Positions 50,230 to 62,837 of a DNA stretch of 64,000 bases are shown here, one piece after another. Both the position numbers and the translations under genes were made by a program. The stretch lies in assembly GCF_900090145.1 (NCBI RefSeq), contig NZ_FMHI01000002.1, positions 248,001 through 312,000 on the forward strand. The letters run 5' to 3'. Position 1 is the first letter of the stretch. Each line of letters begins with the position of its first letter. The DNA is from Streptomyces sp. WMMB 322. Lineage in GTDB: Bacteria > Actinomycetota > Actinomycetes > Streptomycetales > Streptomycetaceae. Under the pieces are notes generated by a model. That model was not told where the DNA came from. It ran no database searches and was given only the letters and a program-made list of their open reading frames with translations.

Positions 50230-50288
50230 AGCCCCTCCCTCGGTGCCCGGCCGTCGCCCCTGGTCAACAACGTCTGAGCGGCCCCCGT

Positions 50289-50313
50289 CCACAGGTGTGC
50301 GCAACCCCTGTGG
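50289..50313. terminator. Hairpin between dnaN and gnd carrying DnaA-box-like arms
   Basis: CCACAGG and CCTGTGG pair around 11 bases. It could terminate dnaN; the arms also resemble DnaA-box cores (CCGTCCACA, CCTGTGGG), so the site may be an outlying DnaA site. Confidence 0.4.
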
Positions 50314-50358
50314 GCGTAGGCTCGGGCCCAGGTACGAATCGTGAAAGAAGGGGCACTG

Positions 50359-51291
50359 ATGGAGCTCGGTCTCATCGGTCTCGGCAGGATGGGCGGCAAC
50401 ATGCGCGAGCGCATCCGCCGGGCCGGCCACACCGTCATCGGCTACGACCGCAATCCCGACGTCGCGGATGTGCGGAGCGTCGAGGAGCTGGTGGCGAAGC
50501 TCGCGGGACCGCGCGTGGTGTGGGTGATGGTCCCTGCAGGGGAAGCCACGCAGTCGACCATCGACCAGCTGGCAGAGCTGCTTTCCCCCGGCGACATCGT
50601 CGTCGACGGTGGCAACTCCCGCTGGACGGAGGACGAGCAGCACGCGGAGGAGCTCGCCGCGAAGGGCATCGGATTCGTCGACTGCGGTGTCTCCGGCGGC
50701 ATTTGGGGCCTGGAGAACGGCTATGCGCTGATGTACGGGGGCGACGCCGGCCATGTGGCCCGTGTGCAGCCCGTCTTCGACGCCCTCAAGCCGGAGGGCG
50801 AGTTCGGATCCGTGCACGCCGGCAAGGTCGGTGCGGGGCACTTCGCGAAGATGGTCCACAACGGCATCGAGTACGCGATGATGCAGGCCTTCGCCGAGGG
50901 CTGGGAGCTTCTGGAGGCCGTCGACTCGGTCACCGACGTACGTGAGGTCTTCCGCTCCTGGCAGGAGGGCACCGTCATCCGTTCGTGGCTGCTGGACCTC
51001 GCGGTCAAGGCGCTGGACTCGGACGAGCACCTGGCCGAACTGCGCGGCTACGCCGCCGACTCGGGCGAGGGACGCTGGACGGTCGACGCGGCGATCGACC
51101 ACGCGGTACCGCTGCCGGCGATCACCGCGTCGCTCTTCGCCCGCTTCTCGTCCCGGCAGAAGGACTCGCCGCAGATGAAGATGGTCGCTGCGCTGCGCAA
51201 CCAGTTCGGCGGCCACGCCGTCTCGGCGAGCGGCGCCCCTATGGACGGCGACACCCCGGGCGCCGACGTCCTTCCGCCTGTGGGTGGTTGA
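50359..51291 (+). CDS. gnd: 6-phosphogluconate dehydrogenase, decarboxylating (short type)
   Basis: A 310-residue protein: '[29 protein letters not shown]', '[48 protein letters not shown]' and '[33 protein letters not shown]'. This is the short GndA-like class (about 300 residues, often NAD-preferring) rather than the 470-residue enzyme. It oxidises 6-phosphogluconate to ribulose-5-phosphate. Its location between dnaN and recF is conserved in streptomycetes. ATG 50359 with AAGGGG; GTG 50341 is an alternative. Confidence 0.93.
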   Translation: MELGLIGLGRMGGNMRERIRRAGHTVIGYDRNPDVADVRSVEELVAKLAGPRVVWVMVPAGEATQSTIDQLAELLSPGDIVVDGGNSRWTEDEQHAEELAAKGIGFVDCGVSGGIWGLENGYALMYGGDAGHVARVQPVFDALKPEGEFGSVHAGKVGAGHFAKMVHNGIEYAMMQAFAEGWELLEAVDSVTDVREVFRSWQEGTVIRSWLLDLAVKALDSDEHLAELRGYAADSGEGRWTVDAAIDHAVPLPAITASLFARFSSRQKDSPQMKMVAALRNQFGGHAVSASGAPMDGDTPGADVLPPVGG

Positions 51292-51299
51292 CGGTTCCG

Positions 51300-52487
51300 A
51301 TGCACGTCACGCATCTGTCGCTCGCCGACTTCCGGTCGTACGAACGGGCCGAGGTGTCCCTCGGTCCGGGAGTGACGACGTTCGTGGGGCCGAACGGGCA
51401 GGGCAAGACGAACCTGGTGGAGGCCGTCGGCTATCTCGCGTCGCTCGGCAGCCACCGGGTCTCGTCGGACGCCCCGCTGGTGCGGATGGGTGCGCAGCGT
51501 GCCGTCGTGCGGGCGCTGGTCCGGCAGGGGGACCGGCAGCAGCTGGTCGAGCTGGAGCTGAATCCGGGCAAGGCCAACCGTGCGCGGATCAACAGGTCCT
51601 CGCAGGTCAAGCCGCGTGACGTGCTGGGGATCGTGCGGACCGTGCTGTTCGCGCCGGAGGACCTGTCGCTGGTGAAGGGCGACCCTGGTGAACGCCGGGG
51701 TTTCCTCGACGAGTTGGTCACCGCACGGTCGCCGCGCATGGCCGGGGTGCGTTCCGACTACGACCGGGTGCTCAAGCAGCGCAACTCGCTGCTGAAGTCG
51801 GCGGTGATGGCCCGGCGCTACGGCGGGCGTCCGGGGACACCTTCCGCGACGAAGTCTGCGGGGGCCGACACCTCGACGCTCGACGTGTGGGACGAGCATC
51901 TGGCGCGCGTGGGCGCCGAGTTGCTGGCACGGCGGCTGGAGCTGATATCGGCGCTGCGGCCGCTGGCCGACAAGGCCTACGAGCGACTGGCGCCCGGTGG
52001 CGGTCCGGTGGGCCTGGAGTACAAGGGGGCACCGGCGGACGGAAGCCGCGGCGGCCTCGACGCCGACGGCCGGGGCGCCGCCGTCTCTCCCGCGGAGCTG
52101 TACGACGGGCTGCTGGCGGCGCTGCGGGATTCGCGCCGCGCGGAGATGGAGCGCGGCGTGACGCTGGTGGGCCCGCACCGGGACGATCTGGTGCTGAAGT
52201 TGGGGGAGCTGCCCGCCAAGGGATACGCGAGCCACGGCGAGTCGTGGTCGCTGGCCCTGTCGCTGCGGCTGGCGTCGTACGAACTTCTCAAGAGCGAGGG
52301 CAACGAGCCGGTGCTGGTGCTGGACGACGTCTTCGCCGAGCTGGATGTGCAGCGGCGGGCACGGCTGGCGGAACTGGTCGCGTCCGGTGAGCAGGTCCTG
52401 GTGACGGCGGCGGTGCCGGAGGACGTGCCGGAGGTGCTGGCGGGCGCCCGGTTCTGCGTCGCCGGCGGGGAGGTCGTTGCGGAATGA
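51300..52487 (+). CDS. recF: DNA replication and repair protein RecF
   Basis: A 395-residue SMC-like ATPase: '[53 protein letters not shown]' (Walker A), '[25 protein letters not shown]', '[37 protein letters not shown]' (signature) and '[22 protein letters not shown]' (Walker B). It helps load RecA at gaps. The start is eight bases after the gnd stop, with a weak ribosome site. The gene overlaps dciA by ATGA. Confidence 0.97.
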   Translation: MHVTHLSLADFRSYERAEVSLGPGVTTFVGPNGQGKTNLVEAVGYLASLGSHRVSSDAPLVRMGAQRAVVRALVRQGDRQQLVELELNPGKANRARINRSSQVKPRDVLGIVRTVLFAPEDLSLVKGDPGERRGFLDELVTARSPRMAGVRSDYDRVLKQRNSLLKSAVMARRYGGRPGTPSATKSAGADTSTLDVWDEHLARVGAELLARRLELISALRPLADKAYERLAPGGGPVGLEYKGAPADGSRGGLDADGRGAAVSPAELYDGLLAALRDSRRAEMERGVTLVGPHRDDLVLKLGELPAKGYASHGESWSLALSLRLASYELLKSEGNEPVLVLDDVFAELDVQRRARLAELVASGEQVLVTAAVPEDVPEVLAGARFCVAGGEVVAE

Positions 52488-53080
52488 GCGACGAGTCCGC
52501 TCCCGGGACGCCTCCCGGGGAGGCACCGGGACCGGCCGATGCCCAGGCGCCGCCGGGCGCGGAGCGTCCACAGCCCGCCGAACCGACGGGTGTGGACCTG
52601 GCACGGGTGGCGCTGCGCGCGGCGAAGGAGCAGGCGCGGGCGCGCGGTGCGGCGGCGCAGCAGAAGAAGGACGTGCGGAGGGGGCGGGTGCCGCGCTCGG
52701 GAGCCGGGCGCGACGGGCGTGACCCGCTGCCGTTGGGCACTGCGGTGCGCGGCTTGATCACGGAGCGGGGCTGGGAGGTTCCGGCCGCCGTGGGGGGCGT
52801 GATGGGTCGCTGGCCGCAGCTGGTCGGGCCGGAGGTGGCTCAGCACTGTGAGCCGCAGCGGTTCGACGAGGAGGAGCGGGTGCTCACCGTGCGGTGCGAC
52901 TCCACGGCGTGGGCGACGCAGTTGAGGCTGCTGGCGCCGAGGCTCGTCGCGCGCCTGAACGAGGATCTCGGCGACGGGACGGTGGCGTTCCTGAAGGTGC
53001 GTGGACCGCAGGCGCCCGGCACGCGCAGTGGTCCCTTGCGTGCACCGGGTAGCAAGGGGCCGGGGGACACCTACGGGTGA
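52484..53080 (+). CDS. dciA: DciA-type protein (DUF721), probable DnaB loader
   Basis: A 198-residue protein. An Ala/Pro/Glu-rich N-terminus precedes the DUF721 domain '[81 protein letters not shown]'. DciA is the ancestral operator of replicative helicase loading in bacteria that lack DnaC. ATGA overlap with recF, just upstream of gyrB. Its probable client, DnaB, is encoded at 6292-8481. Confidence 0.92.
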   Translation: MSDESAPGTPPGEAPGPADAQAPPGAERPQPAEPTGVDLARVALRAAKEQARARGAAAQQKKDVRRGRVPRSGAGRDGRDPLPLGTAVRGLITERGWEVPAAVGGVMGRWPQLVGPEVAQHCEPQRFDEEERVLTVRCDSTAWATQLRLLAPRLVARLNEDLGDGTVAFLKVRGPQAPGTRSGPLRAPGSKGPGDTYG

Positions 53081-53141
53081 TCCGTGACGGCGCTCACGGT
53101 GATCGGGCGTTGACAGGTCGAAGCGCTGAGCGCCCCTGTGA

Positions 53142-55421
<2,280 letters not shown>

Positions 55422-55524
55422 GCCCCGACATCCGAGCCCGTCGCACCTCGTGGCGCCCGCAGGCACGCACTCCGTCGCCGGAGTCCGGTGCGCCGCACAC
55501 ACACTGAAGGACTTGAGCTGAGCC

Positions 55525-58164
55525 ATGGCCGACGAGATTTCCCCCACCCCTGAGGTCCCCGAGGGCGACGGCGTCGAACCGGTGGTCGCCGGAGACCCCG
55601 CGCCGGTGCAGATCGAGGGCGCGGCCTCGCGCGTCGATCCCGTGAGCCTCGAGACCGAGATGCAGCGCTCGTATCTCGACTACGCGATGAGCGTGATCGT
55701 CTCGCGCGCGCTGCCGGACATCCGCGACGGTCTGAAGCCGGTTCACCGGCGGGTGCTGTACGCGATGTACGACGGCGGTTACCGGCCGGAGAAGGGCTTC
55801 TACAAGTGCGCCCGCGTCGTCGGCGACGTCATGGGCACGTACCATCCGCACGGCGACTCCTCGATCTACGACGCGCTGGTGCGCCTCGCCCAGACCTGGT
55901 CGATGCGGATGCCGCTGGTCGACTCCAACGGCAACTTCGGTTCGCCGGGCAACGACCCGGCGGCGGCCATGCGGTACACCGAGTGCAAGATGACGCAGCT
56001 GTCGATGGAGATGCTGCGCGACATCGACGAGCAGACGGTCGACTTCCAGGACAACTACGACGGCCGCAACCAGGAGCCGACGGTTCTGCCGGCGCGCTTC
56101 CCGAACCTGCTGATCAACGGCAGCGCGGGCATCGCGGTCGGCATGGCGACGAACATCCCGCCGCACAATCTGCGTGAGGTGGCCTCCGGCGCACAGTGGT
56201 ACCTGGAGCACCCGGACGCATCCAACGAGGAACTGCTCGATGCGCTCATGGAGCGCATCAAGGGCCCGGACTTCCCCACGGGCGCGCTGATCGTCGGACG
56301 CAAGGGCATCGAGGAGGCCTACCGCACCGGCCGCGGCTCGATCACGATGCGCGCGGTGGTGGAGGTCGAGGAGATCCAGGGCCGCCAGTGCCTGGTGGTG
56401 ACCGAGCTTCCGTACCAGGTCAACCCGGACAACCTCGCCCTGAAGATCGCCGAGTTGGTGAAGGACGGCCGGGTCGGCGGCATCGCCGACGTACGGGACG
56501 AGACGTCCTCGCGCACGGGCCAGCGGCTGGTGATCGTCCTGAAGCGGGACGCGGTCGCGAAGGTCGTGCTGAACAACCTCTACAAGCACACCGACCTGCA
56601 GACGAACTTCGGCGCGAACATGCTGGCGCTGGTGGAGGGCGTGCCGCGCACGCTGTCGCTGGACGCCTTCATCCGGCACTGGGTGACGCACCAGATCGAC
56701 GTCGTCGTCCGCAGGACGCGTTTCCGGCTGCGCAAGGCCGAGGAGCGGGCGCACATTCTGCGCGGGCTGCTGAAGGCGCTCGACGCCATCGACGAGGTCA
56801 TCGCCCTGATCCGGCGCAGCCAGACCGTCGAGGACGCGCGCGGCGGACTGATGGGGCTGCTGGAGATCGACGAGATCCAGGCCAACGCGATCCTCGAGAT
56901 GCAGCTGCGGCGGCTTGCGGCCCTGGAGCGCCAGAAGATCACCGCCGAGCACGACGAACTGCAGGCGAAGATCGACGAGTACAAGGCGATCCTGGCCTCG
57001 CCCGAACGTCAGCGGCAGATCATCGGCGAGGAACTCGGCGCGCTGGTGGACAAGTTCGGTGACGACCGCCGCACGAAGCTGATCCCCTTCGAGGGCGACA
57101 TGTCCATCGAGGACCTGATCGCGGAGGAGGACATCGTCGTCACGATCACGCGTGGCGGCTACGTGAAGCGGACGAAGACCGGCGACTACCGGGCGCAGAA
57201 GCGCGGCGGCAAGGGCGTGCGGGGCACGAAGCTCAAAGAGGACGACATCGTCGACCACTTCTTCGTCTCGACGACGCACCACTGGCTGCTGTTCTTCACG
57301 AACAAGGGCCGTGTCTACCGGGCGAAGGCGTACGAACTTCCCGACGCCGGACGGGAGGCGCGCGGTCAGCACGTGGCGAACCTGCTGGCGTTCCAGCCGG
57401 ACGAGCAGATCGCCGAGATGATCGCGATCCGCGACTACGAGGCGGTGCCCTACCTGGTGCTCGCCACCAAGTCGGGCCTGGTGAAGAAGACTCCGCTGAA
57501 GGACTACGACTCCCCGCGTTCGGGCGGCGTCATCGCGATCAACCTCCGGCAGATGGACGACGGCCGCGACGACGAGCTGATCGGCGCCGAGTTGGTCTCC
57601 TCCGAGGACGATCTGCTGCTGGTGAGCCGCAAGGCCCAGTCGATCCGCTTCACCGCCACCGACGAGGCGCTGAGGCCCATGGGACGTGCGACTTCCGGTG
57701 TGAAGGGCATGAGTTTCCGTGAAGGTGACGAACTGCTCTCGATGAACGTCGTTCGTGCGGGTACGTTCGTCTTCACCGCCACGGACGGCGGTTATGCGAA
57801 GCGCACCAACGTCGACGAGTACCGCGTGCAGGGCCGGGGCGGTCTGGGAATCAAGGCCGCGAAGATCGTGGAGGACCGGGGTTCCCTGGTGGGGGCGCTG
57901 GTGGTCGAGGCGAACGACGAGATCCTCGCCATCACGCTCGGTGGCGGTGTGATTCGCACACGCGTGAGCGAAGTCAGGGAGACGGGACGTGACACGATGG
58001 GCGTCCAACTGATCAACCTGGGCAAGCGGGATGCGGTCGTCGGTGTTGCCCGCAACGCCGAAGCCGGCCGCGAGGCCGAGGAAGTGGAGGCGGCTGTCGA
58101 GCCCGGCGGGTTGCTGGGCGAGGAGCCGGCGGCCACGTCGAGCGATCCGGACGACGAGGAGTAA
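55525..58164 (+). CDS. gyrA: DNA gyrase subunit A
   Basis: An 879-residue protein. The breakage-reunion domain includes '[37 protein letters not shown]', '[39 protein letters not shown]' (QRDR with Ser and Asp at the two resistance positions, the sensitive type) and the catalytic Tyr in '[11 protein letters not shown]'. The C-terminal beta-pinwheel has '[17 protein letters not shown]' (GyrA box). ATG 55525, 103 bases after gyrB. An acidic tail ends DPDDEE. Confidence 0.98.
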   Translation: MADEISPTPEVPEGDGVEPVVAGDPAPVQIEGAASRVDPVSLETEMQRSYLDYAMSVIVSRALPDIRDGLKPVHRRVLYAMYDGGYRPEKGFYKCARVVGDVMGTYHPHGDSSIYDALVRLAQTWSMRMPLVDSNGNFGSPGNDPAAAMRYTECKMTQLSMEMLRDIDEQTVDFQDNYDGRNQEPTVLPARFPNLLINGSAGIAVGMATNIPPHNLREVASGAQWYLEHPDASNEELLDALMERIKGPDFPTGALIVGRKGIEEAYRTGRGSITMRAVVEVEEIQGRQCLVVTELPYQVNPDNLALKIAELVKDGRVGGIADVRDETSSRTGQRLVIVLKRDAVAKVVLNNLYKHTDLQTNFGANMLALVEGVPRTLSLDAFIRHWVTHQIDVVVRRTRFRLRKAEERAHILRGLLKALDAIDEVIALIRRSQTVEDARGGLMGLLEIDEIQANAILEMQLRRLAALERQKITAEHDELQAKIDEYKAILASPERQRQIIGEELGALVDKFGDDRRTKLIPFEGDMSIEDLIAEEDIVVTITRGGYVKRTKTGDYRAQKRGGKGVRGTKLKEDDIVDHFFVSTTHHWLLFFTNKGRVYRAKAYELPDAGREARGQHVANLLAFQPDEQIAEMIAIRDYEAVPYLVLATKSGLVKKTPLKDYDSPRSGGVIAINLRQMDDGRDDELIGAELVSSEDDLLLVSRKAQSIRFTATDEALRPMGRATSGVKGMSFREGDELLSMNVVRAGTFVFTATDGGYAKRTNVDEYRVQGRGGLGIKAAKIVEDRGSLVGALVVEANDEILAITLGGGVIRTRVSEVRETGRDTMGVQLINLGKRDAVVGVARNAEAGREAEEVEAAVEPGGLLGEEPAATSSDPDDEE

Positions 58165-58167
58165 GGC

Positions 58168-58821
58168 GTGAGTGGTGCTCAGCCGCAGCCCCGTGCGCAC
58201 CAGGAGGCCGAGCCGCGACAGCAGCCGCCTCAGGAGGCGCAGCCCCTGCCTCAGGCCCAGCCGCACCGTCCGCCGCAGGCGTACCCGGCTCCGCCGGTGA
58301 CCCCGCCGTCGGCTGGCGCGACCGCGGGGCCGGCTGCCGGTGGGCACCAGTACGGTGCGGGCACCGCCACGGAGACCGGAACCGGCCCGGGCGTCGGTCC
58401 GGGCGCGGCGAGCGCCGTGCGCAAACCCCGGACCGGAGCCCGTACGGTGCCGCGCACGCGCAAGGCGAGGCTGCGCGTGGCCAAGGCCGACCCGTGGTCC
58501 GTGATGAAGGTCAGCTTCCTGCTGTCGATAGCGCTGGGTGTGTGCACCGTCGTGGCGGTGGCGGTGCTGTGGATGGTGATGAACGCCATGGGCGTCTTCT
58601 CCGCCATCTCCGGCACGGTCAGTCAGGCGACGCAGTCCGGCGACGGCGGCTTCGATCTGGAGGCGTTCCTGTCGCTGCCGCGTGTGCTGCTGTTCACGAC
58701 GGTGGTCGCTGTCATCGACGTGGTCCTGGCCACGGCTCTGGCGACGCTGGGTGCCTTCATCTACAACCTGTCGGCGGGCTTCGTGGGCGGTGTCGAGGTC
58801 ACCCTCGCCGAGGACGAATGA
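58168..58821 (+). CDS. DUF3566 family membrane protein
   Basis: A 217-residue protein: a Pro/Gln/Ala-rich N-terminal 95 residues, then the DUF3566 domain 'RKARLRVAKADPWSVMKVSFLLSIALGVCTVVAVAVLWMVMNAMGVFSAISGTV' and a second helix 'VLLFTTVVAVIDVVLATALATLGAFIYNLSAGFVGGVEVTLAEDE'. Two or three membrane helices. Almost always downstream of gyrA in actinobacteria; function unknown. GTG start three bases after the gyrA stop, so cotranscribed. Confidence 0.93.
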   Translation: MSGAQPQPRAHQEAEPRQQPPQEAQPLPQAQPHRPPQAYPAPPVTPPSAGATAGPAAGGHQYGAGTATETGTGPGVGPGAASAVRKPRTGARTVPRTRKARLRVAKADPWSVMKVSFLLSIALGVCTVVAVAVLWMVMNAMGVFSAISGTVSQATQSGDGGFDLEAFLSLPRVLLFTTVVAVIDVVLATALATLGAFIYNLSAGFVGGVEVTLAEDE

Positions 58822-58848
58822 GCAGCAGTATCAGGCCCCTGAACGGAT

Positions 58849-58877
58849 TTGGGCACGTGGATGAAGTGCGCTAACCT
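58849..58877 (+). promoter_or_regulatory. tRNA-Ile promoter
   Basis: TTGGGC (58849-58854), 17 bases, TAACCT (58872-58877), 14 bases before the mature tRNA 5' end. Good spacing for the housekeeping sigma. Confidence 0.6.
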
Positions 58878-58891
58878 TTCGGGTGCAGCGC

Positions 58892-58965
58892 GGGGCTATA
58901 GCTCAGATGGTTAGAGCGCATCCCTGATAAGGATGAGGCCACAGGTTCAAGTCCTGTTAGCCCCA
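58892..58965 (+). tRNA. tRNA-Ile(GAT)
   Basis: Cloverleaf read by eye: acceptor GGGGCTA/TAGCCCC, D-arm with AGCTCAGATGGTTAGAGC, anticodon loop CTGATAA (anticodon GAT) on stem CATCC/GGATG, T-arm ACAGGTTCAAGTCCTGT. The 3' end is followed by CC then G, so the full CCA must be completed by the Cca enzyme encoded at 27051. A tRNA-Ile next to gyrA/DUF3566 is a conserved actinobacterial feature. Confidence 0.97.
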
Positions 58966-58970
58966 CCGCG

Positions 58971-59006
58971 AAAAGGCCCGTTACTCATGTGAGTGACGGG
59001 CCTTTT
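58971..59006 (+). terminator. tRNA-Ile terminator
   Basis: AAAAGGCCCGTTACTCA pairs with TGAGTGACGGGCCTTTT with a single T-G pair and a 2-base loop, ending in a T-run; a near-ideal intrinsic terminator. Confidence 0.9.
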
Positions 59007-59144
59007 GATGTCCACGACTGACACCGACGGCGAGATCAGCCGACGCGATCAGCCCGCGAGTGGATCGTCCCGGGCGCGGCGGACATCGAGAGCCCGCGCA
59101 CTACGTGGCAGGCGGGGCCGCCGGCCCCCGGGCCGCCGCCCGGC

Positions 59145-60146
59145 TCAGCCCGCCGCGTCCATCAGGGCGGTGACGTAGGCGTCCAGTCGCTGCTCCACGA
59201 CTCGCGTCGTCAGCTCCGTCCTCCCCGCGTCCCGCCATGGCTGCGCCACCTGCTGCACTTCTTCCGAGAACGCCAGCCCGTCCCGCACCTGCCAGTACAG
59301 CCGTTCGCTCGCGGAGGCGGCCAGCACCCCGCCGGCCTCCTCATACGCCTGTGCGAACCGCAGGCCCCATGCGGGGCCGTGCAGCAGCGCGAGATTCGTG
59401 GAGCAGTGCGCGGCATCGAGGTCCGCCGGCCCCCAGCAGGTTCCTGCCCAGTCGACGACGCCGGTGATCCGGGGACCTGCGGGGCTTTGGGGCGCCCTGT
59501 CGAACAGCACGTTGCCGGGGTGGAAGTCCCGGTGCAGAAGCCGCCCTTCGTAGGGCGGCGGGGGCTTGCGGATCACGTCGATCGCAGCCGCCCATGCCGC
59601 CGCGTCGGCGTCCTTCGGAATCACGACTGTGTCGGCGGTCGTCAACGCCGCATACTCCTGGGGCTGCCAGTGGGGCCTGCCCTGCGCGAGCGGAGCCGAG
59701 GGTTCGGGCGAGGGCCGCAATGCGTGGATCGCCACGAGTTGACGGGCCAGCACAGGGACACGCGCCTGCAGTCCCTCGTCGTCGAGGACCGTCCGGCCCG
59801 CCAGATGTGTCATCAGCAGAGACGGATATTCGCAGTGCGCGGCGGTCGGATCGACCGCGACCAGTCCGGGAGCCGGCACGGCGGTCCCGGTGAGCAGGGT
59901 CAGCGCGCCGGCCTCCCTGTTCAGCGAGTCCTCAGCGCGCTCCACGACCAACGGGTCGACGAAGCTCCGCAGCACCAGGTCGCGGGTGAAGCCGTCCCGC
60001 GTGCCGATGGTCAGCCGCCGCATCTCGGCGGTGATGCCGCCGTGCAGTGCCTCGGCTTCGACGATCCGTTCGCCGGCGTCCAGGTGCCGGCTCACCCAGG
60101 CCAGGGTCGACGGCCGGACCGCCGCGGCACCATCGTGGTTCGTCAC
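59145..60146 (-). CDS. APH-fold phosphotransferase family protein
   Basis: A 333-residue protein. N-lobe with 'GGITAEMRRLTIGTRDGFTRDLVLRSF', then 'LLHRDFHPGNVLFD' (Brenner motif with catalytic Asp) and 'ITGVVDWAGTCWGPADLDAAHCSTNLALLHG' (metal-binding Asp). Aminoglycoside/choline-kinase fold. Streptomycete members rarely have known substrates and this is not close to a named resistance enzyme. GTG 60146 is the best start; the upstream ribosome site is poor. Confidence 0.88.
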   Translation of the reverse strand: MTNHDGAAAVRPSTLAWVSRHLDAGERIVEAEALHGGITAEMRRLTIGTRDGFTRDLVLRSFVDPLVVERAEDSLNREAGALTLLTGTAVPAPGLVAVDPTAAHCEYPSLLMTHLAGRTVLDDEGLQARVPVLARQLVAIHALRPSPEPSAPLAQGRPHWQPQEYAALTTADTVVIPKDADAAAWAAAIDVIRKPPPPYEGRLLHRDFHPGNVLFDRAPQSPAGPRITGVVDWAGTCWGPADLDAAHCSTNLALLHGPAWGLRFAQAYEEAGGVLAASASERLYWQVRDGLAFSEEVQQVAQPWRDAGRTELTTRVVEQRLDAYVTALMDAAG

Positions 60147-60534
60147 CCTGCTACGCCATCATCCGGACACCGCCCCGCGCAAAGGCTTTGGCCGGGGGCG
60201 ACGGCCGCGCTGCCCGGTCGGAGACTCCACCGGCACGAGTCGGACCGTGGCCGGCGCCGATGCCCGCACGGCGTCTTTCCGCGGAGGGCATGGGTGCCGG
60301 ATTCGCCCCCGCCCGTTGAGGGTTCGGATGTTGCTTCTCGGCCGGGGCGCCTGCGGCGTCGTCGCCGCGCGAGGTGCTTCGCGCACCCCGGACGACCTGT
60401 CCCGCTCCTTGTGCGGTCCCGCTGTGGGGCGGAGTCGCGGCAGTGGAGCCAGGTATAAGGCCCGATTATCTTGTCTGATGGAAGGAGTTCGAGAGTCTCG
60501 GCTCCGCCGGCGTGCTGAGGGGAAGGGTGCAGGG
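60147..60534. other. Divergent intergenic region, APH gene / GAF-ANTAR gene
   Basis: About 390 bases without a convincing gene. TATAAG (60454-60459) and TTATCT (60466-60471) are rare AT-rich hexamers in this context and may be -10 elements for the GAF-ANTAR gene. Nothing else seen. Confidence 0.4.
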
Positions 60535-61227
60535 ATGGACTGGGAGCGGTTCGCCGCCCATATGGGGGCGATGGCGCGGGACCTCCTGGAGCAGGGTTCC
60601 GTCGACACGACACTCGAGCGGATCACGGCTTCGGCGACGGAGATCATCGAAGGGTGTGACGCCGCAGGGATCCTGATCCGCAAGGGCGCACGGGTTCACA
60701 CGCTGGCTCCCACGGGCAGTCTCGTGGTGCTCAGTCACGAACTGCAGGAACGTATGGAAGAGGGGCCCTGCTTCGACGCGGCCGAGCCCGGGAACACCGA
60801 GCGCGTCTACCGGATCGCGGACTTGACCGCGTATCAGGACCGGTGGCCGCACTATGCGCCCGAAGCCCGCCGACTCGGCATCGGCAGCATGATGGGGTTC
60901 CTGCTCTACACCGAACACGAGGAGCTCGGCGCCCTCAACCTCTACTCACGCAGCAACGGCGCCTTCACGACCGTGAGTGAGAACGCAGGCCTGCTCCTTG
61001 CTTCCCACGCTGCGGTCGCCTTCTCGAGCGCACGCAACGCCGAACAGCTCCACCGGGCCCTGAGCACCCGGCACACGATCGGCGAAGCCATGGGAATGAT
61101 CATCGAACGCCACGGTCTCAGCCAGGACGAAGCCTTCGGCGTACTCCGCAAACTGTCCCAGGAGCGCAACATCAAGCTCTACGAGATCGCCCGGGACGTC
61201 TGCGAAAGCGGCAGCATCGATCCGTGA
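60535..61227 (+). CDS. GAF and ANTAR domain response protein
   Basis: A 230-residue protein. GAF domain at about 15-165 ('QGSVDTTLERITASATEIIEGCDAAGILIRKGARVHTLAPTGSLVVLSHELQERMEEGPCFDA') and ANTAR domain at about 168-225 ('LHRALSTRHTIGEAMGMIIERHGLSQDEAFGVLRKLSQERNIKLYEIARDVCE'). ANTAR proteins bind paired hexaloop hairpins in mRNA to prevent termination; the GAF ligand is unknown. ATG 60535 with GGAAGGG; an in-frame ATG at 60478 would add 19 residues. It is convergent with hemC. Confidence 0.9.
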   Translation: MDWERFAAHMGAMARDLLEQGSVDTTLERITASATEIIEGCDAAGILIRKGARVHTLAPTGSLVVLSHELQERMEEGPCFDAAEPGNTERVYRIADLTAYQDRWPHYAPEARRLGIGSMMGFLLYTEHEELGALNLYSRSNGAFTTVSENAGLLLASHAAVAFSSARNAEQLHRALSTRHTIGEAMGMIIERHGLSQDEAFGVLRKLSQERNIKLYEIARDVCESGSIDP

Positions 61228-61256
61228 GACCCGCCCGGGGCGCGCGCGGGGGAGTC

Positions 61257-62312
61257 TCAGTGGCCGCGGGGCCCGTCCCCCTTGTCTTTGTCGTCGCCCC
61301 CGTCTGCGGTGGCCGCCCCGCCGGGCGACGCACTGTCGATGACGGAGCGGGCGCCCTGGCGGAGCAGTTCGGCGCAGACGCGTGCACCCAGACCGGCCGC
61401 ATGCGCGGCGGAGGGGGCGTCCTGGTGGGCGCGGACGGTGCGTGTGCCGTCGAGGGTGAAGACTCTTGCGCGCAGGCTGAGTCGGCCGTTCTCCGCGGTT
61501 ACGCAGTGCGCGGCGACGGGTGAGTTGCAGTGGCCGCGCAGGCCGCTGAGCACCGAGCGTTCGGCTGTCGCTTCCGCGTGCGTACGCGGGTCGTCGATGC
61601 GGCTGAGCAGTGCGGCGACGTCCTCGTCCTCCCGGCGGCAGTGCAGCGCCAGCACGCCCGCGCCGGCCGCCGGCAGGACTTCGTCGAGCGGGAGGCGGCA
61701 GCGGATGCGGCCGGTGAGCCCGAGCCGTTCGAGTCCCGCTTCCGCCAGCACCATCGCGTCCGCTTCGAGGCCGCCGCGCAGCCCGTCCAGCTTCTCCAGC
61801 CGTGTGGCGACCGTGCCCCGGACGTCCACCATGCGCAGATCGGGCCGCAGCGTGAGGAGTTGGGCCCTGCGGCGTACGGCGCTCGTGGCGACGGCGGCAC
61901 CGTCGGGGAGGTCCGCGAGGGAGGTCACCGGTGAGCCGGCGGGCACGAGCAGCACGTCGTGCACATCGGCGCGGGGAGGCGTCGCGGCGATGACGAGTCC
62001 CTCCGGCAGGGGCTGGTCCCCCGGGACGTCCTTGAGGCAGTGGACGGCCACATCGATCTCGCCCCGCTGCAGTTGCCGGTCGATGGCCCTGACGAACATG
62101 CCTTTGCCGCCGGCCTGCGTGAGCGAGCCGGGCCAGGTGTCACCGGACGTGGTGGTCGGCACGGTACGTGTGATCAGGCCCGGAACGGCTCGCCGGAGGC
62201 GGTCCGCGACGTGGCCGGCCTGAATGAGCGCCATGGGCGAGCTGCGTGTGCCGATCAGCAGCGGCCGGCCGGGGAAGCCGGGAGAGCCGGACGGGGCGGG
62301 GACGTCGGTCAC
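61257..62312 (-). CDS. Hydroxymethylbilane synthase-like protein (divergent HemC)
   Basis: A 351-residue protein with the HemC pattern: 'LLIGTRSSPMALIQAGHVADRL', 'GGKGMFVRAIDRQLQRGEIDVAVHCLKDVPGDQPLPEGLVIAATPPRADVHDVLL' (catalytic Asp in LKDVP), 'ATSAVRRRAQLLTLRPDLRMVDVRGTVATRLEKL' and the cofactor cysteine region 'ERSVLSGLRGHCNSPVAAHC'. Around that Cys it departs from the HemC signature (GHCNSP rather than GGCxxP) and the usual 'TxGD.....L' segment is altered (SGDTWPGSL). GTG 62312 with GAGAGGA. Streptomycetes are expected to have a standard hemC elsewhere, so this is probably a paralogue with unknown use. Confidence 0.82.
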   Translation of the reverse strand: MTDVPAPSGSPGFPGRPLLIGTRSSPMALIQAGHVADRLRRAVPGLITRTVPTTTSGDTWPGSLTQAGGKGMFVRAIDRQLQRGEIDVAVHCLKDVPGDQPLPEGLVIAATPPRADVHDVLLVPAGSPVTSLADLPDGAAVATSAVRRRAQLLTLRPDLRMVDVRGTVATRLEKLDGLRGGLEADAMVLAEAGLERLGLTGRIRCRLPLDEVLPAAGAGVLALHCRREDEDVAALLSRIDDPRTHAEATAERSVLSGLRGHCNSPVAAHCVTAENGRLSLRARVFTLDGTRTVRAHQDAPSAAHAAGLGARVCAELLRQGARSVIDSASPGGAATADGGDDKDKGDGPRGH

Positions 62313-62401
62313 GGTGGCGGTCCTCTCGGGGGTCGGCTCTCAACGTAGGGCGCCGGGCACCGCCATCGGCCCTTATGGCTTTTTGTGTTGGAGTGCACAC
62401 C

Positions 62402-62668
62402 ATGAGTGACCGGTTCGAGATGCGGCGGCTGCGGAACCGTCGCACTCTTTTGGCTATGACTGCGTCGATCGTCGTGCATCCGCCCGCACCGATGGGCGGG
62501 CGCCGTGTAACCGCTGACCGAGTCGACGGGGAGGATCTCGGATTCGCCCGCGGCATCGCGGACCTGGTCGGGATCCTGCGCGAGGCGGGGCTCGACCCCG
62601 ACCAGGTGCGGCTCGACGACCCCGCGCTGATCGAATGGCGGGGCGGGAAGGCCGACGTGTGGGAATGA
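62402..62668 (+). CDS. Small conserved-type hypothetical protein
   Basis: An 88-residue protein from the ATG at 62402 (GGAG eight bases upstream). The central part, MTASIVVHPPAPMGGRRVTA, and the end 'LIEWRGGKADVWE' resemble short streptomycete proteins of unknown function that start at that inner Met (62456, 70 residues); the inner start has no visible ribosome site. No membrane helix. Divergent from the HemC-like gene, 89 bases away. Confidence 0.7.
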   Translation: MSDRFEMRRLRNRRTLLAMTASIVVHPPAPMGGRRVTADRVDGEDLGFARGIADLVGILREAGLDPDQVRLDDPALIEWRGGKADVWE

Positions 62669-62727
62669 CGCCTTCGTCGCGCTGAGTTCACGCGTGGCGC
62701 CGGTCCGTGGGCGGACGTCCCGAGCGC

Positions 62728-62748
62728 CGGAGGGAGATCGCCCCTCCG
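62728..62748 (+). terminator. Hairpin after the small hypothetical gene
   Basis: CGGAGGG and CCCTCCG pair around a 7-base loop, about 60 bases after the stop codon. Confidence 0.5.
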
Positions 62749-62837
62749 CCGGGGCGGACTCCGCGGTGGCGGGAGCCGGTTGGGTATCATCGGCCGCCAG
62801 ATGGTCCCAACGTCTCTCAGAAGGACGAGGTAGCGCG

